Shown: one piece after another, positions 33,261-42,347 of the stretch | Layout of the letters: each line of letters starts with the position of its first letter | How positions within the stretch are numbered: position 1 is the stretch's first letter | Assembly: GCA_017435465.1 (NCBI GenBank) | Contig: JAFSEX010000018.1 | Coordinates: forward strand, 1 to 43,151 | Source: Bacilli bacterium | GTDB taxonomy: Bacteria > Bacillota_I > Bacilli_A > RF39 > UBA660 | Length of the DNA stretch: 43,151 bases | Direction of reading: 5' to 3' | Position numbers and translations under genes: made by a program | The notes under the pieces: model-generated | What the model saw: only the letters and a program-made list of their open reading frames with translations | What the model was told of the DNA's origin: nothing | Database searches by the model: none

Positions 33261-33774
33261 AGTATTTTCCTCTCTTAAATAATTCTCTTTTTAAGAATTT
33301 TTTTTCAATAAATTTTTCTATTCTTCTATTCAATTTAGTACACATTATATCTTTTTTACTAATTGGATTAACCAAAATTGTTGTAATACCTGCTCTATTA
33401 CCTCCAAAGATGTCAGTAAGTAATTGATCACCAATAATAGCAGTTTCACTAACATCAAATTTATATTCTTTTAATACTTTTAAAAATTTCTTTTTTAAAG
33501 GCTTCATTGATGATGCACTACAATCTACAATTAGCTCATCTTTAAATGGGGTTAATCTTTTTTTTCCACTATTAGACATAATTATTACTTTAAAATCTAA
33601 TTCTTTTAAATTATCAAATAAATCTCTAATTTTTTTATTTGGTTTATTTATATGTGGCGGAACTAATGTGTTATCTAAATCAAATAATAAACATTTAATT
33701 CCATCTTGTTTTAATTGTCTATAATTTATTTCGTATATATTTTTATAATATTTATCTGGCAAAAATATTTCCAT
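33253..33774 (-). CDS. yqeG: YqeG-family HAD-IIIA phosphatase
   Basis: The 173-residue protein has LLFDLDNTLVPPHINKP (motif I), VIIMSNSGKKR (motif II), the SMKPLKKKF Lys (motif III) and IIGDQLLTDIFGGNRAG (motif IV), the usual YqeG layout. The in-vivo substrate is not settled; a phosphatidylglycerophosphate phosphatase role is known for relatives in some lineages. It leads the yqeG-yqeH-HD operon. A ribosome site GAAGGTG precedes the ATG. Confidence 0.93.
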   Translation of the reverse strand: MEIFLPDKYYKNIYEINYRQLKQDGIKCLLFDLDNTLVPPHINKPNKKIRDLFDNLKELDFKVIIMSNSGKKRLTPFKDELIVDCSASSMKPLKKKFLKVLKEYKFDVSETAIIGDQLLTDIFGGNRAGITTILVNPISKKDIMCTKLNRRIEKFIEKKFLKRELFKRGKYYD

Positions 33775-33842
33775 TAGCTACACCTTCTTCATTAATATCC
33801 ATTATACTATGTTTTGACAAATTTAGATAGCATAAATTAAAA

Positions 33843-33866
33843 AAAGATATCAAAAATGACATCTTT
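33843..33866 (-). terminator. Rho-independent terminator before yqeG
   Basis: AAAGATATCA (33843-33852) pairs with TGACATCTTT (33857-33866) with one mismatch; the minus strand continues into TTTTTTT. It ends the upstream unknown gene. Confidence 0.65.
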
Positions 33867-33871
33867 AAAAA

Positions 33872-34756
33872 TTATTTATTTTTAAATCTTGATAGATTGA
33901 AAATTTTTTTATTGTTATTAGTTTTATTATTCATTTTAAATTTAAATACATCATCAAGAGTCGTTGAGATCATACTTAGTATTTCTAACATTTCTTTTGA
34001 ATGTGTTTCATTTAATTTTGGCGAATATTCTTTATAAATTTCTTTATACTTATTTAATTCTTCATCTAAGATTTTTACTTTCTTTTCGTCAATTATTGGA
34101 ATTAAATTTGATTCAATCAATTCTTCAAATCTATTATTGGTAAATTCATTAAGTTCCTCTTGATTTTTACTACAACTTATTGTATTTTTATTAATAATAT
34201 TAATTAACTTATTATATTTAGTAATAAACCTATAAATATCACCACTAACAGTCACAGAATTTTCTTTAGTTACAGAATTACCAATATTATTTTTTCTAAT
34301 ATACAATTTTTTTTCATCATTCTCTAAATTGTAAGTAAATTTTATGTTACTTGAATCTGTAACTTTTTTTACAAGCAATCCATCAACTATATAATAACTT
34401 GGACCTGCTAGAGTTGAATTATTATAATTATAAATACAATTACCATGTATTTCAAATTTTTCGTCATTCTCATCTATATATTCAATTGTATTTTTATTTT
34501 CTAATATTTCACGTTTTAAAATATATTTTTGATCATTATTTTTTAGATGTATTTTTTCCCATAGATGTGTATAATCAAAAGTTGAATAAATAATTTCATC
34601 ATATAATTCATCATTTATAAATATTTTAACTGTTTTAAAATCATTCCTTTCATTAGGTTTAGTATTTATAATTTTAATATTACCCAATTTACTTTTATTT
34701 AAATATTCACCTTCAGGTAAGTTACAAAGTTTTAAAGCTATTTCTTTTATTTCCAT
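33872..34756 (-). CDS. Uncharacterised 294-residue protein
   Basis: No family is recognised. The first half is predicted beta-rich with NINTKPNERN-like turns (around 30-130), the middle has SVTVSGDIYRFI, and the last 110 residues are helical and charged, with LDEELNKYKEIYKEYSPKLN and a very basic tail (KTNNNKKIFNLSRFKNK). No signal peptide. The start is placed at ATG 34756, with GAGGA upstream, instead of the GTG at 34765. The gene is isolated by a terminator downstream. Confidence 0.6.
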   Translation of the reverse strand: MEIKEIALKLCNLPEGEYLNKSKLGNIKIINTKPNERNDFKTVKIFINDELYDEIIYSTFDYTHLWEKIHLKNNDQKYILKREILENKNTIEYIDENDEKFEIHGNCIYNYNNSTLAGPSYYIVDGLLVKKVTDSSNIKFTYNLENDEKKLYIRKNNIGNSVTKENSVTVSGDIYRFITKYNKLINIINKNTISCSKNQEELNEFTNNRFEELIESNLIPIIDEKKVKILDEELNKYKEIYKEYSPKLNETHSKEMLEILSMISTTLDDVFKFKMNNKTNNNKKIFNLSRFKNK

Positions 34757-34818
34757 ATTTTTCACTTCCTCAAGGAACTATTATATCATTTTTTTTTAAT
34801 GTGTAAATATTTTTTATA

Positions 34819-36270
34819 TTAATTATTTACTGAATGTTTTACTTGTGGTGTAGAAGTAGTTATATTTGAAAAACTATATCCATTATTTTTTCCATAATGA
34901 ATAATATCTCTTAACGCATTAAGTGTTTTATAATTGTTTTCAAAATCATGCATTAATACAACGTTAGTTTTAGAATGTGATAATCCTCTTATAACATTAT
35001 TATATACTTGTGTTTTATTACTTGCTCCACCAGCATCCCCACTACCAATATTCCAATCGAAATATATATAACCTCTATTAGTAACTTCATTAATTAATGT
35101 TGACATAATTCCTTTAGAATAATTTCTACTTATTGTATTAGAACTTCCACCTGGAAATCTTATAATTTTTGAATCAATACCAATAATATTTTTAACTTTA
35201 TTACTTATAGTATATAAATCATTAAAATATGCATCCACACTTGAATATATTTTAGCATAATTATGTGTAGATGAATGTAGTGCGATAGTATGTCCTTCAT
35301 CGTGTGCACGTTTTATTAAATAATTTAAACTATCACTTTTATTGATTACAAAGAATGTCGCTTTTACCCCTTCTTCTTTTAAAATATCTAAAACTTTAGG
35401 TGTAATAGATGCGCTTGGACCATCATCAAATGTTAAATAAATTACACCATTTCCCACACTATCATTTTTAACGGGTTCTACTTTTGTATATACTTTTACA
35501 TTTCTATTAACACTAGTTTCATTACCATTACTATCTTTAACAGTATAAGTTAAAATATAATTGCCATTTTTAGATGTATCTACATTACCACTTACAACTA
35601 CATTACTTGAAATATCACCTTCACAATTATCTGATGCATTATATCCTGGTTCATTATATGAATTACCATTAACAACATAAATAGTTGACTTACCATTCAA
35701 TGTAATTTTTGGTTTTTCTGTATCTTCATATTTGATTTTTCTTTCTACATTTATTGTATTATTAGATGTATCACTAACTTCATAGCTTATAAAATCTCTT
35801 TTATTATTAACAATGACTTTATTAGTAATATCACCATCATAATTATCAGATGCACTATACCCTAGTTCAACAAATTCTTGATTTGGACAAACTACAACTT
35901 CATTTCCACCTTCTAAAATAATTTCTGGATTAATATTATCTTTTACTTCAATAATTCTTTCTATATCATTAGAAAATATATTATTTTGAATTTTATATTT
36001 TATTTTATATTTTCCAACTTTAGTATTATTTACTTTACCACTTATATTAATTTTATTATTTGTTTTTCCAAACATATTATAAGATGTTGCGCCTTTTTCA
36101 ATATATTCATTATTTAATACTAATGTAATATTTTTTTCACCATTTATTTTTAAATATTCTCTAGTTCCAAAAAAAAGACTTAAACACATAATAAAGCACA
36201 GTAAGATCAATATAGGAGAAAAAATTAATATATTGTTTGTCATATATTTTTTATTTTTTATTATTTTCAT
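34819..36270 (-). CDS. Membrane-anchored polysaccharide deacetylase with Ig-like domains
   Basis: The 483-residue protein has one N-terminal membrane helix, three bacterial Ig-like/DUF5011-type domains (each with a GYSASDNYDGDITNKV- or GYNASDNCEGDISSNV-like signature; first copy more divergent) over about residues 40-265, and a NodB deacetylase domain from about 275. The catalytic motifs are TFDDGP, HSSTH (metal His), RFPGGS, DWN and LMHDF. Such enzymes remove N-acetyl groups from peptidoglycan or another surface glycan. The start at ATG 36270 is preferred (AGGTGG at good distance). It is not coupled to the cohesin operon, which ends in its own terminator. Confidence 0.93.
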   Translation of the reverse strand: MKIIKNKKYMTNNILIFSPILILLCFIMCLSLFFGTREYLKINGEKNITLVLNNEYIEKGATSYNMFGKTNNKINISGKVNNTKVGKYKIKYKIQNNIFSNDIERIIEVKDNINPEIILEGGNEVVVCPNQEFVELGYSASDNYDGDITNKVIVNNKRDFISYEVSDTSNNTINVERKIKYEDTEKPKITLNGKSTIYVVNGNSYNEPGYNASDNCEGDISSNVVVSGNVDTSKNGNYILTYTVKDSNGNETSVNRNVKVYTKVEPVKNDSVGNGVIYLTFDDGPSASITPKVLDILKEEGVKATFFVINKSDSLNYLIKRAHDEGHTIALHSSTHNYAKIYSSVDAYFNDLYTISNKVKNIIGIDSKIIRFPGGSSNTISRNYSKGIMSTLINEVTNRGYIYFDWNIGSGDAGGASNKTQVYNNVIRGLSHSKTNVVLMHDFENNYKTLNALRDIIHYGKNNGYSFSNITTSTPQVKHSVNN

Positions 36271-36352
36271 ATACTCCACCTACTACATCAACTTTTTAAT
36301 ATATATAAATTATATCATTTAATATATTTTTTTTAAATATATAAAAGAAAAA

Positions 36353-36378
36353 AATGTATAGTACATTGACTATACATT
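36353..36378 (-). terminator. Terminator of the dockerin-cohesin operon
   Basis: A perfect 10-bp stem (AATGTATAGT 36353-36362 with 36369-36378), 6-base loop, then seven T on the minus strand. The stop codon of the cohesin gene overlaps the stem. Confidence 0.85.
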
Positions 36379-37309
36379 AATGTTTTTTCTTTTTAATAAT
36401 CATTATTATTACTCCAATTAAGACAACTAGTCCAATTGAAATAGGAATAATTAAATTTAAGTTTTCCTTTTCTACTATTTCCTCTTGTTCTTCTACATTA
36501 TCTATTTTTTCTTTTTCTCTTTTAACATTTATAGTATATATTTTTTCACTACCATCTTCTGCTTTTACTTTTAATTCAATTTTGTTGTTTCCAACACTTA
36601 AATTATGTTTTCCAAATCCTTCAATTATTGATTTTTCATCTTCTAAAGTACCATTTATTTCAATGCTATCTGTATTATAATCTACAACTAAATCATAAGT
36701 TAATATATCTTTTGAAAAATTAATAGTACCATTACTTAAAGTTAAAGAACTAAGATATGTATTACTTGATTTTTTTGTTTCTTCATCTAATTTTTCAGTA
36801 GTATTATCTTTATTCGAATTATTATTTATTGGTTTTTTATTTGTTTGTTTATTTTCAATTACATATTTAATTGTTTTAGAAGTATCAGTAGATGTTATAT
36901 CTTTTGCACCATCACTTGCAGTTATATTTGAAATACTTATTTTTGTACTTTCATTATTTTGTAATCTCTTATTTTTAAATCTTAATGAAAGAATATTTGT
37001 ACCATTTGTCACTCCAGTTGCTTTATATAATACAAGTGATTTACCTTGTGTTAAACTAAAGTTTTCTAATGGTTCTACTTTTATTAATTCAAGTTTATTA
37101 GTATCATAATTTAGTGTTCCAACTAGACCACATAATCCATTACATGAACCATCAAAATCCACTAAATTATTTACTTGCACATATAATGTTATTTCACTAC
37201 TAAATTTATCATCACCAACTATAGAAGTATCAAAGCTACTAGCACTTACTTTTTCTGAAAATAATAGTAATGATAAAACTGTTGTTAAACATATTAATAT
37301 TTTTTTCAT
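36377..37309 (-). CDS. Membrane-anchored cohesin-domain protein
   Basis: The 310-residue protein has a signal peptide (about 1-23, ending KVSAS), a cohesin-like domain from about 25 to 150 (GLVGTLNYDTNKLELIKVEP, then SLRFKNKRL and ISISNITASDG), a polar linker rich in Asn, Lys and Thr, a cadherin-like beta-sandwich domain (SSLTLSNGTINFSKDILTYD, about 185-265), an acidic stretch and a C-terminal membrane helix with a Lys-rich tail. So it should display a cohesin outside the cell. The gene starts one base inside the stop of the dockerin gene (TAATG) with GAGGTG upstream, and ends in a terminator. Cohesin identification is by pattern, without a search. Confidence 0.78.
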   Translation of the reverse strand: MKKILICLTTVLSLLLFSEKVSASSFDTSIVGDDKFSSEITLYVQVNNLVDFDGSCNGLCGLVGTLNYDTNKLELIKVEPLENFSLTQGKSLVLYKATGVTNGTNILSLRFKNKRLQNNESTKISISNITASDGAKDITSTDTSKTIKYVIENKQTNKKPINNNSNKDNTTEKLDEETKKSSNTYLSSLTLSNGTINFSKDILTYDLVVDYNTDSIEINGTLEDEKSIIEGFGKHNLSVGNNKIELKVKAEDGSEKIYTINVKREKEKIDNVEEQEEIVEKENLNLIIPISIGLVVLIGVIIMIIKKKKH

Positions 37310-39714
37310 TATTGCACCTCTTTTATACCCGCAACATCTTGGCTTATTTGTACTAAATCAGTTAATCCAATAGTTCCAGTATCTGTAACATTCGCAGCAA
37401 TTTCATATATACCATCAAGTTTATTTATGTCTGCCACATGTCTTGCAACATTAACTACATCAGTTATTGAAATATTTCCATCACCAGAAACATCTCCTTT
37501 AACAACAACATCTAAATCCATAATATTATTATTATATTCATCAGTTATACGAGCAATCATACCTGTTCCAACATTATCAGTAATTTCTTCAGTGCCTGTT
37601 TTATCATATACTTTTATATTTCCAGAATCTTTAATATCAAGGCTTGCTACAAAATCATTTACACTTGTTTCTTTTTTAATACTCTTTATTAGATCTTTTG
37701 CATTATCTATAACATATGGTATATCAGTAGGAAAATATTTTTTTGAATCAACATATTCAATATCAATTTCACCCCAAGATATTCCGAAACCTTCTTCATC
37801 AAGAACTACGACTCCAATATTTCTTGTTGTTAAGTCATCTTTACCTTTTGAAATTTTAAAAGTTGCAGTTCCATTATTTAAATCTTTTCCACTAAATGTA
37901 GCATATGTTTCAGTTTCTTCACTATTATAACTATCAAATAATATATATGTATAATCTTTAGTTTCATCAAATCCAATTCCATCAACTGCAATAGTTAAAG
38001 GTGCATTTTTTGTTGCAATAAAATTATAGTTTGACATTTGCATATAAACATTTTTATTATTTGATGACACCTTAATAGTTGTTAGTGTTGGAGTATTTAT
38101 TTTATTAAGTTGTGATTTATCATAATAAACTAAATTATTACCTTTTTTTACAACAAACATATATGCAGGAAATAAATAATCATTTTCATCAGTTATTGGT
38201 TGCATAACACCATTTTCATTTAATTCTTTTCCAGTTATTGTTCCCGATGTAATTAATTTTCTATTAATAATATTTTCATTTACATCATCATCTTCACCAT
38301 AATAAATTTCATAATTATACATTGTATCATTTTCAAAATTTGTTCCTAAATAATGAAAATACATTGTTTTATATTCATTAAAAATTTTATCATTAACTTC
38401 AAATATAAGTCCACTACCATAAATTCCATCCCAACCTGCGTGTCTTATAATAGTTTTTTCTCCAGTGTCATAAAATAAACTTCTATTTATTTTTCCATTT
38501 TCTCTATATGTTAGGTAATCTTTAGTAGTTATATTATTTACTCTAACAAATATTTCATATGCAGATAATTTATTTTCAACATCAGTCGGAATTTCTAATT
38601 TAAAATTATCTAAATCTAAATCATAACCATTATTTAAACTTAGACCATTTATATTTACATCTTTACTATATAATTTTTCATTATTTCTATAAATAGAAAT
38701 TTCAGTTTTATAATCTTTATTTTCTAAATCTTGTGTTTGAATATTTAAAGTTAGAGGCTTTGTATCATCATATTCATTTGGTGTTATTGTATGAATATCA
38801 CCATAATCTTCATATAAATAATCTTCTAAATTATTATCAAGATCTAATTCTTTATTTTCATATTTAAATTTTATATTTGGAATACTAATTTCATCATTTT
38901 CATTAAAATTATAACTAGCTGTATAATAAACATAATCATTAACTTTATAAGAATTAATTATATTTTCATTATAAATATCTAATTTTAAATCCATTTGTAT
39001 TCCTTTTTGATTAAAAGTATTAATAGGTATTACAACATTTATACCATTTTTTAATTCTAATCCTGTGTATTCATTTTTTTGTTGTCTATACTGATTATTA
39101 AACACTTTATATTTTGTATCATCATCTAAATTTTCACCTATTAAAGTTAGTTCAACATCTTCAATATCATTTAATTCATAATCTGCAGTATTATAATATT
39201 CATTTATAGTTGGTGTTATTTCTTTACCACCTTGTTCAACTTTTGAAACCACTAATTTAGAGTTTGCATAATTTAAATCATTATAATTTAAATTATTTAA
39301 AACAAATTGTTTTTCAGCAACTAATTTTATAAATTCATCATTTTGGTTTACTTCATATACACATAAAGTATAATCTGTATCTTGATGATATTTATCAAGC
39401 CATATTGTTGTATTTTGAATTTCATTAATTCTTTCTTCATCAATCCCTATTCCAAAAGAAAAATAATTATTTTTTAACTGAATGCTATATCGAATATTTT
39501 CTTTTGAATTATTGATTTTAAAATTCAATGTTAATTCTTCAACACCTAAAACTTCATACTTCCCATTTTTAAGTTCTAGTGTATCACCATCTTGTGTAAT
39601 TGAAACAATTTCAACACTTGTTTCATTGTTTTCTTCTGCAAAAACTGGTATTACAAACGAAAAATTTTGTAATAGTAATCCTAAACATAATAATAATCCT
39701 AAATATTTTTTCAC
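37309..39714 (-). CDS. Secreted multi-domain protein with C-terminal dockerin
   Basis: The 801-residue protein has a signal peptide (KKYLGLLLCLGLLLQNFSFV then IPVFAEE), a long series of beta-rich regions without a recognised enzyme, and a C-terminal type I dockerin (residues about 740-801): first calcium loop GDVSGDGNISITD, second degenerate loop ANVTDTGTIGLTD. The start is a GTG at 39714 with AGGAGG seven bases upstream; an earlier in-frame ATG at 39738 lacks a ribosome site. The next gene encodes a cohesin and is coupled to it, so the two are likely binding partners. The large middle part could be adhesive; no catalytic motif was seen. Confidence 0.82.
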   Translation of the reverse strand: MKKYLGLLLCLGLLLQNFSFVIPVFAEENNETSVEIVSITQDGDTLELKNGKYEVLGVEELTLNFKINNSKENIRYSIQLKNNYFSFGIGIDEERINEIQNTTIWLDKYHQDTDYTLCVYEVNQNDEFIKLVAEKQFVLNNLNYNDLNYANSKLVVSKVEQGGKEITPTINEYYNTADYELNDIEDVELTLIGENLDDDTKYKVFNNQYRQQKNEYTGLELKNGINVVIPINTFNQKGIQMDLKLDIYNENIINSYKVNDYVYYTASYNFNENDEISIPNIKFKYENKELDLDNNLEDYLYEDYGDIHTITPNEYDDTKPLTLNIQTQDLENKDYKTEISIYRNNEKLYSKDVNINGLSLNNGYDLDLDNFKLEIPTDVENKLSAYEIFVRVNNITTKDYLTYRENGKINRSLFYDTGEKTIIRHAGWDGIYGSGLIFEVNDKIFNEYKTMYFHYLGTNFENDTMYNYEIYYGEDDDVNENIINRKLITSGTITGKELNENGVMQPITDENDYLFPAYMFVVKKGNNLVYYDKSQLNKINTPTLTTIKVSSNNKNVYMQMSNYNFIATKNAPLTIAVDGIGFDETKDYTYILFDSYNSEETETYATFSGKDLNNGTATFKISKGKDDLTTRNIGVVVLDEEGFGISWGEIDIEYVDSKKYFPTDIPYVIDNAKDLIKSIKKETSVNDFVASLDIKDSGNIKVYDKTGTEEITDNVGTGMIARITDEYNNNIMDLDVVVKGDVSGDGNISITDVVNVARHVADINKLDGIYEIAANVTDTGTIGLTDLVQISQDVAGIKEVQ

Positions 39715-39811
39715 AAATATTCCTCCTACTCTGTCCATATTATATCATCAAAAAAATAAAAAATAAATATTTTGTCGGATTTTGTATATACTTTATTAGG
39801 ATGTGATTTTA

Positions 39812-40510
39812 GTGTTATTTAATATGTTAGTAGAATTTATTAAAGGTTGTATGTTTTTTACAGGATCATATAGTAATAATGTATTTCCTGATCCCCTATC
39901 AAAAGAAGAGGAAGAAGAATGTATTAATAAAGCCAAACTTGGAGATAAAGATGCTAGAAATAAATTAATTGAACATAATTTAAGATTAGTTGCGCATATT
40001 GTTAAAAAATTTGAAAATAAAAATACTGATAATGATGATTTAATTAGTATTGGGACAATTGGATTAATAAAAGGCGTTGATACATATAAAGATAAACATG
40101 GTACAAGAATAACTACTTATTGCGCTAGATGTATAGAAAATGAGATATTAATGTATTTTAGATCCAATAAAAAAAATGATAAAAATATAAGTATTAATGA
40201 AAGTATTGGATATGATAAGGAAGGTAATGAAATAACATTTATAGATATTTTAAAAACACCAAATCCAGATTTCGTTGAAGATATTTATGTTAAAGATAAT
40301 ATTGAGTCACTAAAAGATTATATTAAAGTTTTAACTGAAAGAGAAAAAATAATAATTGCAAAAAGATATGGATTATTTGGATGCGAAGAAATGACTCAAA
40401 AAGAGATTGCAAAAGAATTAAAAATTTCTAGAAGTTATGTATCTAGAATTGAAAAAAGGGCTCTTACAAAAATGCTTAGAGAATTTATTAAGAATAAAAC
40501 TATTGAATAA
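39812..40510 (+). CDS. sigK: RNA polymerase sigma factor, SigK-like (sporulation type)
   Basis: The protein of about 232 residues begins with a short hydrophobic stretch and SNNVFPDPLSKEEEEECINK, then RNKLIEHNLRLVAHIVKKFE (region 2.1), DLISIGTIGLIKGVDTYK (2.2-2.3), TRITTYCARCIENEILMYFR (2.4) and a complete region 4 (TEREKIIIAKRYGLFG, MTQKEIAKELKISRSYVSRI). This is the SigK/SigE sporulation type; the short leader before region 2 resembles the pro-sequence of pro-SigK. It is uninterrupted, so no skin-type insertion. The start is uncertain: GTG 39803 lies on top of the ribosome site, GTG 39812 has AGGA ten bases upstream. It diverges from the dockerin operon. Confidence 0.9.
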   Translation: MLFNMLVEFIKGCMFFTGSYSNNVFPDPLSKEEEEECINKAKLGDKDARNKLIEHNLRLVAHIVKKFENKNTDNDDLISIGTIGLIKGVDTYKDKHGTRITTYCARCIENEILMYFRSNKKNDKNISINESIGYDKEGNEITFIDILKTPNPDFVEDIYVKDNIESLKDYIKVLTEREKIIIAKRYGLFGCEEMTQKEIAKELKISRSYVSRIEKRALTKMLREFIKNKTIE

Positions 40511-40558
40511 ATATTGCTTTAAATTTGTATTTACGATATTATTTATATGGTGATTTAA

Positions 40559-41419
40559 ATGAAAATAGATTTAATTAATGCATGTAGTGATTTAGGAGTT
40601 CATGTAAATGGTTCTGATAAAGGTCCTAATTTTATTCTTGATAATAATAAATTAAAAATTAATAAAATATATAGTGTTAAAAAAGATAATGTTAATAAAA
40701 GTTTAGATATAAATGATAAAGAAAAAAATTTAGTATCATTAAATAAATTTAATGAAGAATTATATAATGTTATAAAGGAAAGTTTATCAAGTAACAGTTT
40801 ACCCATTACTTTAGGTGGAGATCATAGTGTTGTAATTGCATCAGCTCTAGCATCAATCTCAAAACATAAAAATTTAGGAGTCATTTGGATTGATTCGCAT
40901 GGTGATTATAATAACTTTGAAACAACTATCTCTGGCAATTTACATGGGCTACCTTTTGCTACTATAACAAATTTTAAAGACACTCAAAAACTTTCATGCT
41001 TTCACAAAGAAAATTTTTATAACCCTAAAAATTCTGTATTAATTGGCGCTCGTGATTTAGATGAATTAGAAATTAAAAATTTAGAAGAAGCTGGAATAAA
41101 AATCTTTACAACGGATGATATAAAAGAATATGGGGTATCTTATGTAATGGATAAAGCATTTAAAATTGCTTCAAATAATACTATTGGAGTTCATATTAGT
41201 TATGATATTGATGTTATTGATCCTAAATTAGCACCTGGGGTATCAATTCCTGCAATTAATGGAATAAATATTGACGAAGCTTATGAGATAATGGATGAAA
41301 TTGTAAAAAATAAAGAAAATATTAAAAGTTTAGATTTAGTAGAATATAATCCTGATACTGATATTGATAATAAAACAATGATAATTGCACAAAATTTATT
41401 AAAAAAATTTATTAATTAA
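40559..41419 (+). CDS. rocF: Arginase-family ureohydrolase
   Basis: The 286-residue protein carries the manganese ligands of arginase: GGDHSV, the DSHGDYNN block (DxHxD), and SYDIDVIDP (DxD). NLHGLPFA and SLDLVEYNPDTDIDNKT are also typical. It should cleave arginine to ornithine and urea; agmatinase or formiminoglutamase is less likely because the N-terminus (SDLGVHVNGSDKGPNFI) is arginase-like. GGTGAT precedes the ATG. It follows the sigma factor by 48 bases and ends in a clear hairpin. Confidence 0.9.
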   Translation: MKIDLINACSDLGVHVNGSDKGPNFILDNNKLKINKIYSVKKDNVNKSLDINDKEKNLVSLNKFNEELYNVIKESLSSNSLPITLGGDHSVVIASALASISKHKNLGVIWIDSHGDYNNFETTISGNLHGLPFATITNFKDTQKLSCFHKENFYNPKNSVLIGARDLDELEIKNLEEAGIKIFTTDDIKEYGVSYVMDKAFKIASNNTIGVHISYDIDVIDPKLAPGVSIPAINGINIDEAYEIMDEIVKNKENIKSLDLVEYNPDTDIDNKTMIIAQNLLKKFIN

Positions 41420-41440
41420 AAGAGACCGATGGTCTCTTTT
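41418..41440 (+). terminator. Terminator after the arginase gene
   Basis: AAAAGAGACC (41418-41427) pairs perfectly with GGTCTCTTTT (41431-41440) around three bases. The arginase stop touches the stem. Confidence 0.85.
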
Positions 41441-41685
41441 ATCTATATAAACGCTAACTACACGTAGCGTACTTCATAATATTTTATGGTGATTTATTTT
41501 AAATGTTCCACTTTTTTTTAAAATACCAATTCATAAAAATTAAATCTATTATAACCTACTTTTAGTATATCAATATTTTTTAAAATATATTCCAAAATTA
41601 TTTATTAAATTAATCATCTGTCTCATATGGTTGTAGTATCCATGTGGTGATTGTCAAAAAGTAAGTCGAATTATCCAAAGAAAAA
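41441..41685. other. Intergenic stretch, no gene seen
   Basis: About 245 bases with short imperfect repeats such as ACGCT...AGCGT near 41450 and no convincing ORF. It separates convergent units and probably holds decayed DNA. Confidence 0.5.
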
Positions 41686-41704
41686 AAGTTGTAATGTACA
41701 ACTT
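41686..41704 (-). terminator. Terminator of the amidohydrolase pseudogene
   Basis: AAGTTGTA (41686-41693) pairs with TACAACTT (41697-41704), loop of three, followed on the minus strand by TTTTTTTC. Confidence 0.75.
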
Positions 41705-41705
41705 C

Positions 41706-42322
41706 TTATCTATTAATATACTCATTATATTGTTTAACAAAATTTTGTAATGATTGAATAAGATTTTCAAATTCTTTTATGTTATTATAATCTCTATATT
41801 TGCCATTTATTTCTATTTGAATAACATCTACATCATCTAGAGAGTATATTCCTTGCGTAATTGCACCGTCTTTAAATGGATCGTTATGATTAATATTATT
41901 AATACCGTTTTCTATAAATGCTTCTTCTAATTCTCTTATTGTTGAAAAATCTGCTAACAAATTATTTAATGTTCTAAATTCTATATCAAAATCTCGTTCT
42001 TTAGAAGCACCATGTATATCTATTACTAATTTGATATTATGGTCTTTTATTAATCTTCTCATTTCAACATTATATTGATCATAATTATCTTTATTAGAAT
42101 CTATTCCTGTATCATTATTCTTAATAATTGCATATGTATTACAATATTTATTTAAATATAGTGCAATCGCTTTAGTATATGGTTCTTTTAATTTAGTACT
42201 TCCATCATCACGTAATTGATAGTATGAGGTGCCGAAAATAATATTGGAACGCTGCCTTTTAATATTGTATAATCATCAGATAATTCCATCTTTTCTAATT
42301 CATTAATTTGTTGTTCAAACAT
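41706..42322 (-). pseudogene. N-formylglutamate amidohydrolase-like protein, frameshifted
   Basis: A good start (AGGAAG then ATG 42322) opens 44 codons ending SVPILFSAPHTINYVMMEVL plus one, stopping at 42188. The next frame continues without a start: QLRDDGSTKLKEPYTKAIAL, then YNVEMRRLIKDHNIKLVIDI and HGASKERDFDIEF to the stop at 41706. SAPHT and DIHGA with later acidic residues are the metal-binding pattern of N-formylglutamate amidohydrolase-like hydrolases. One base change near 42220 would restore a protein of about 205 residues. A downstream ATG (42062) gives an open 118-codon piece that lacks the SAPHT half. Function probably lost. Confidence 0.75.
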
Positions 42323-42347
42323 ATTACTACTTCCTACATTTATTATA

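Noticed and set aside
37427-37930. 167-codon plus-strand ORF inside the dockerin gene
   Set aside because: It is antisense to a well-supported secreted protein; its Ser/Ile-rich composition is what a shadow frame gives.
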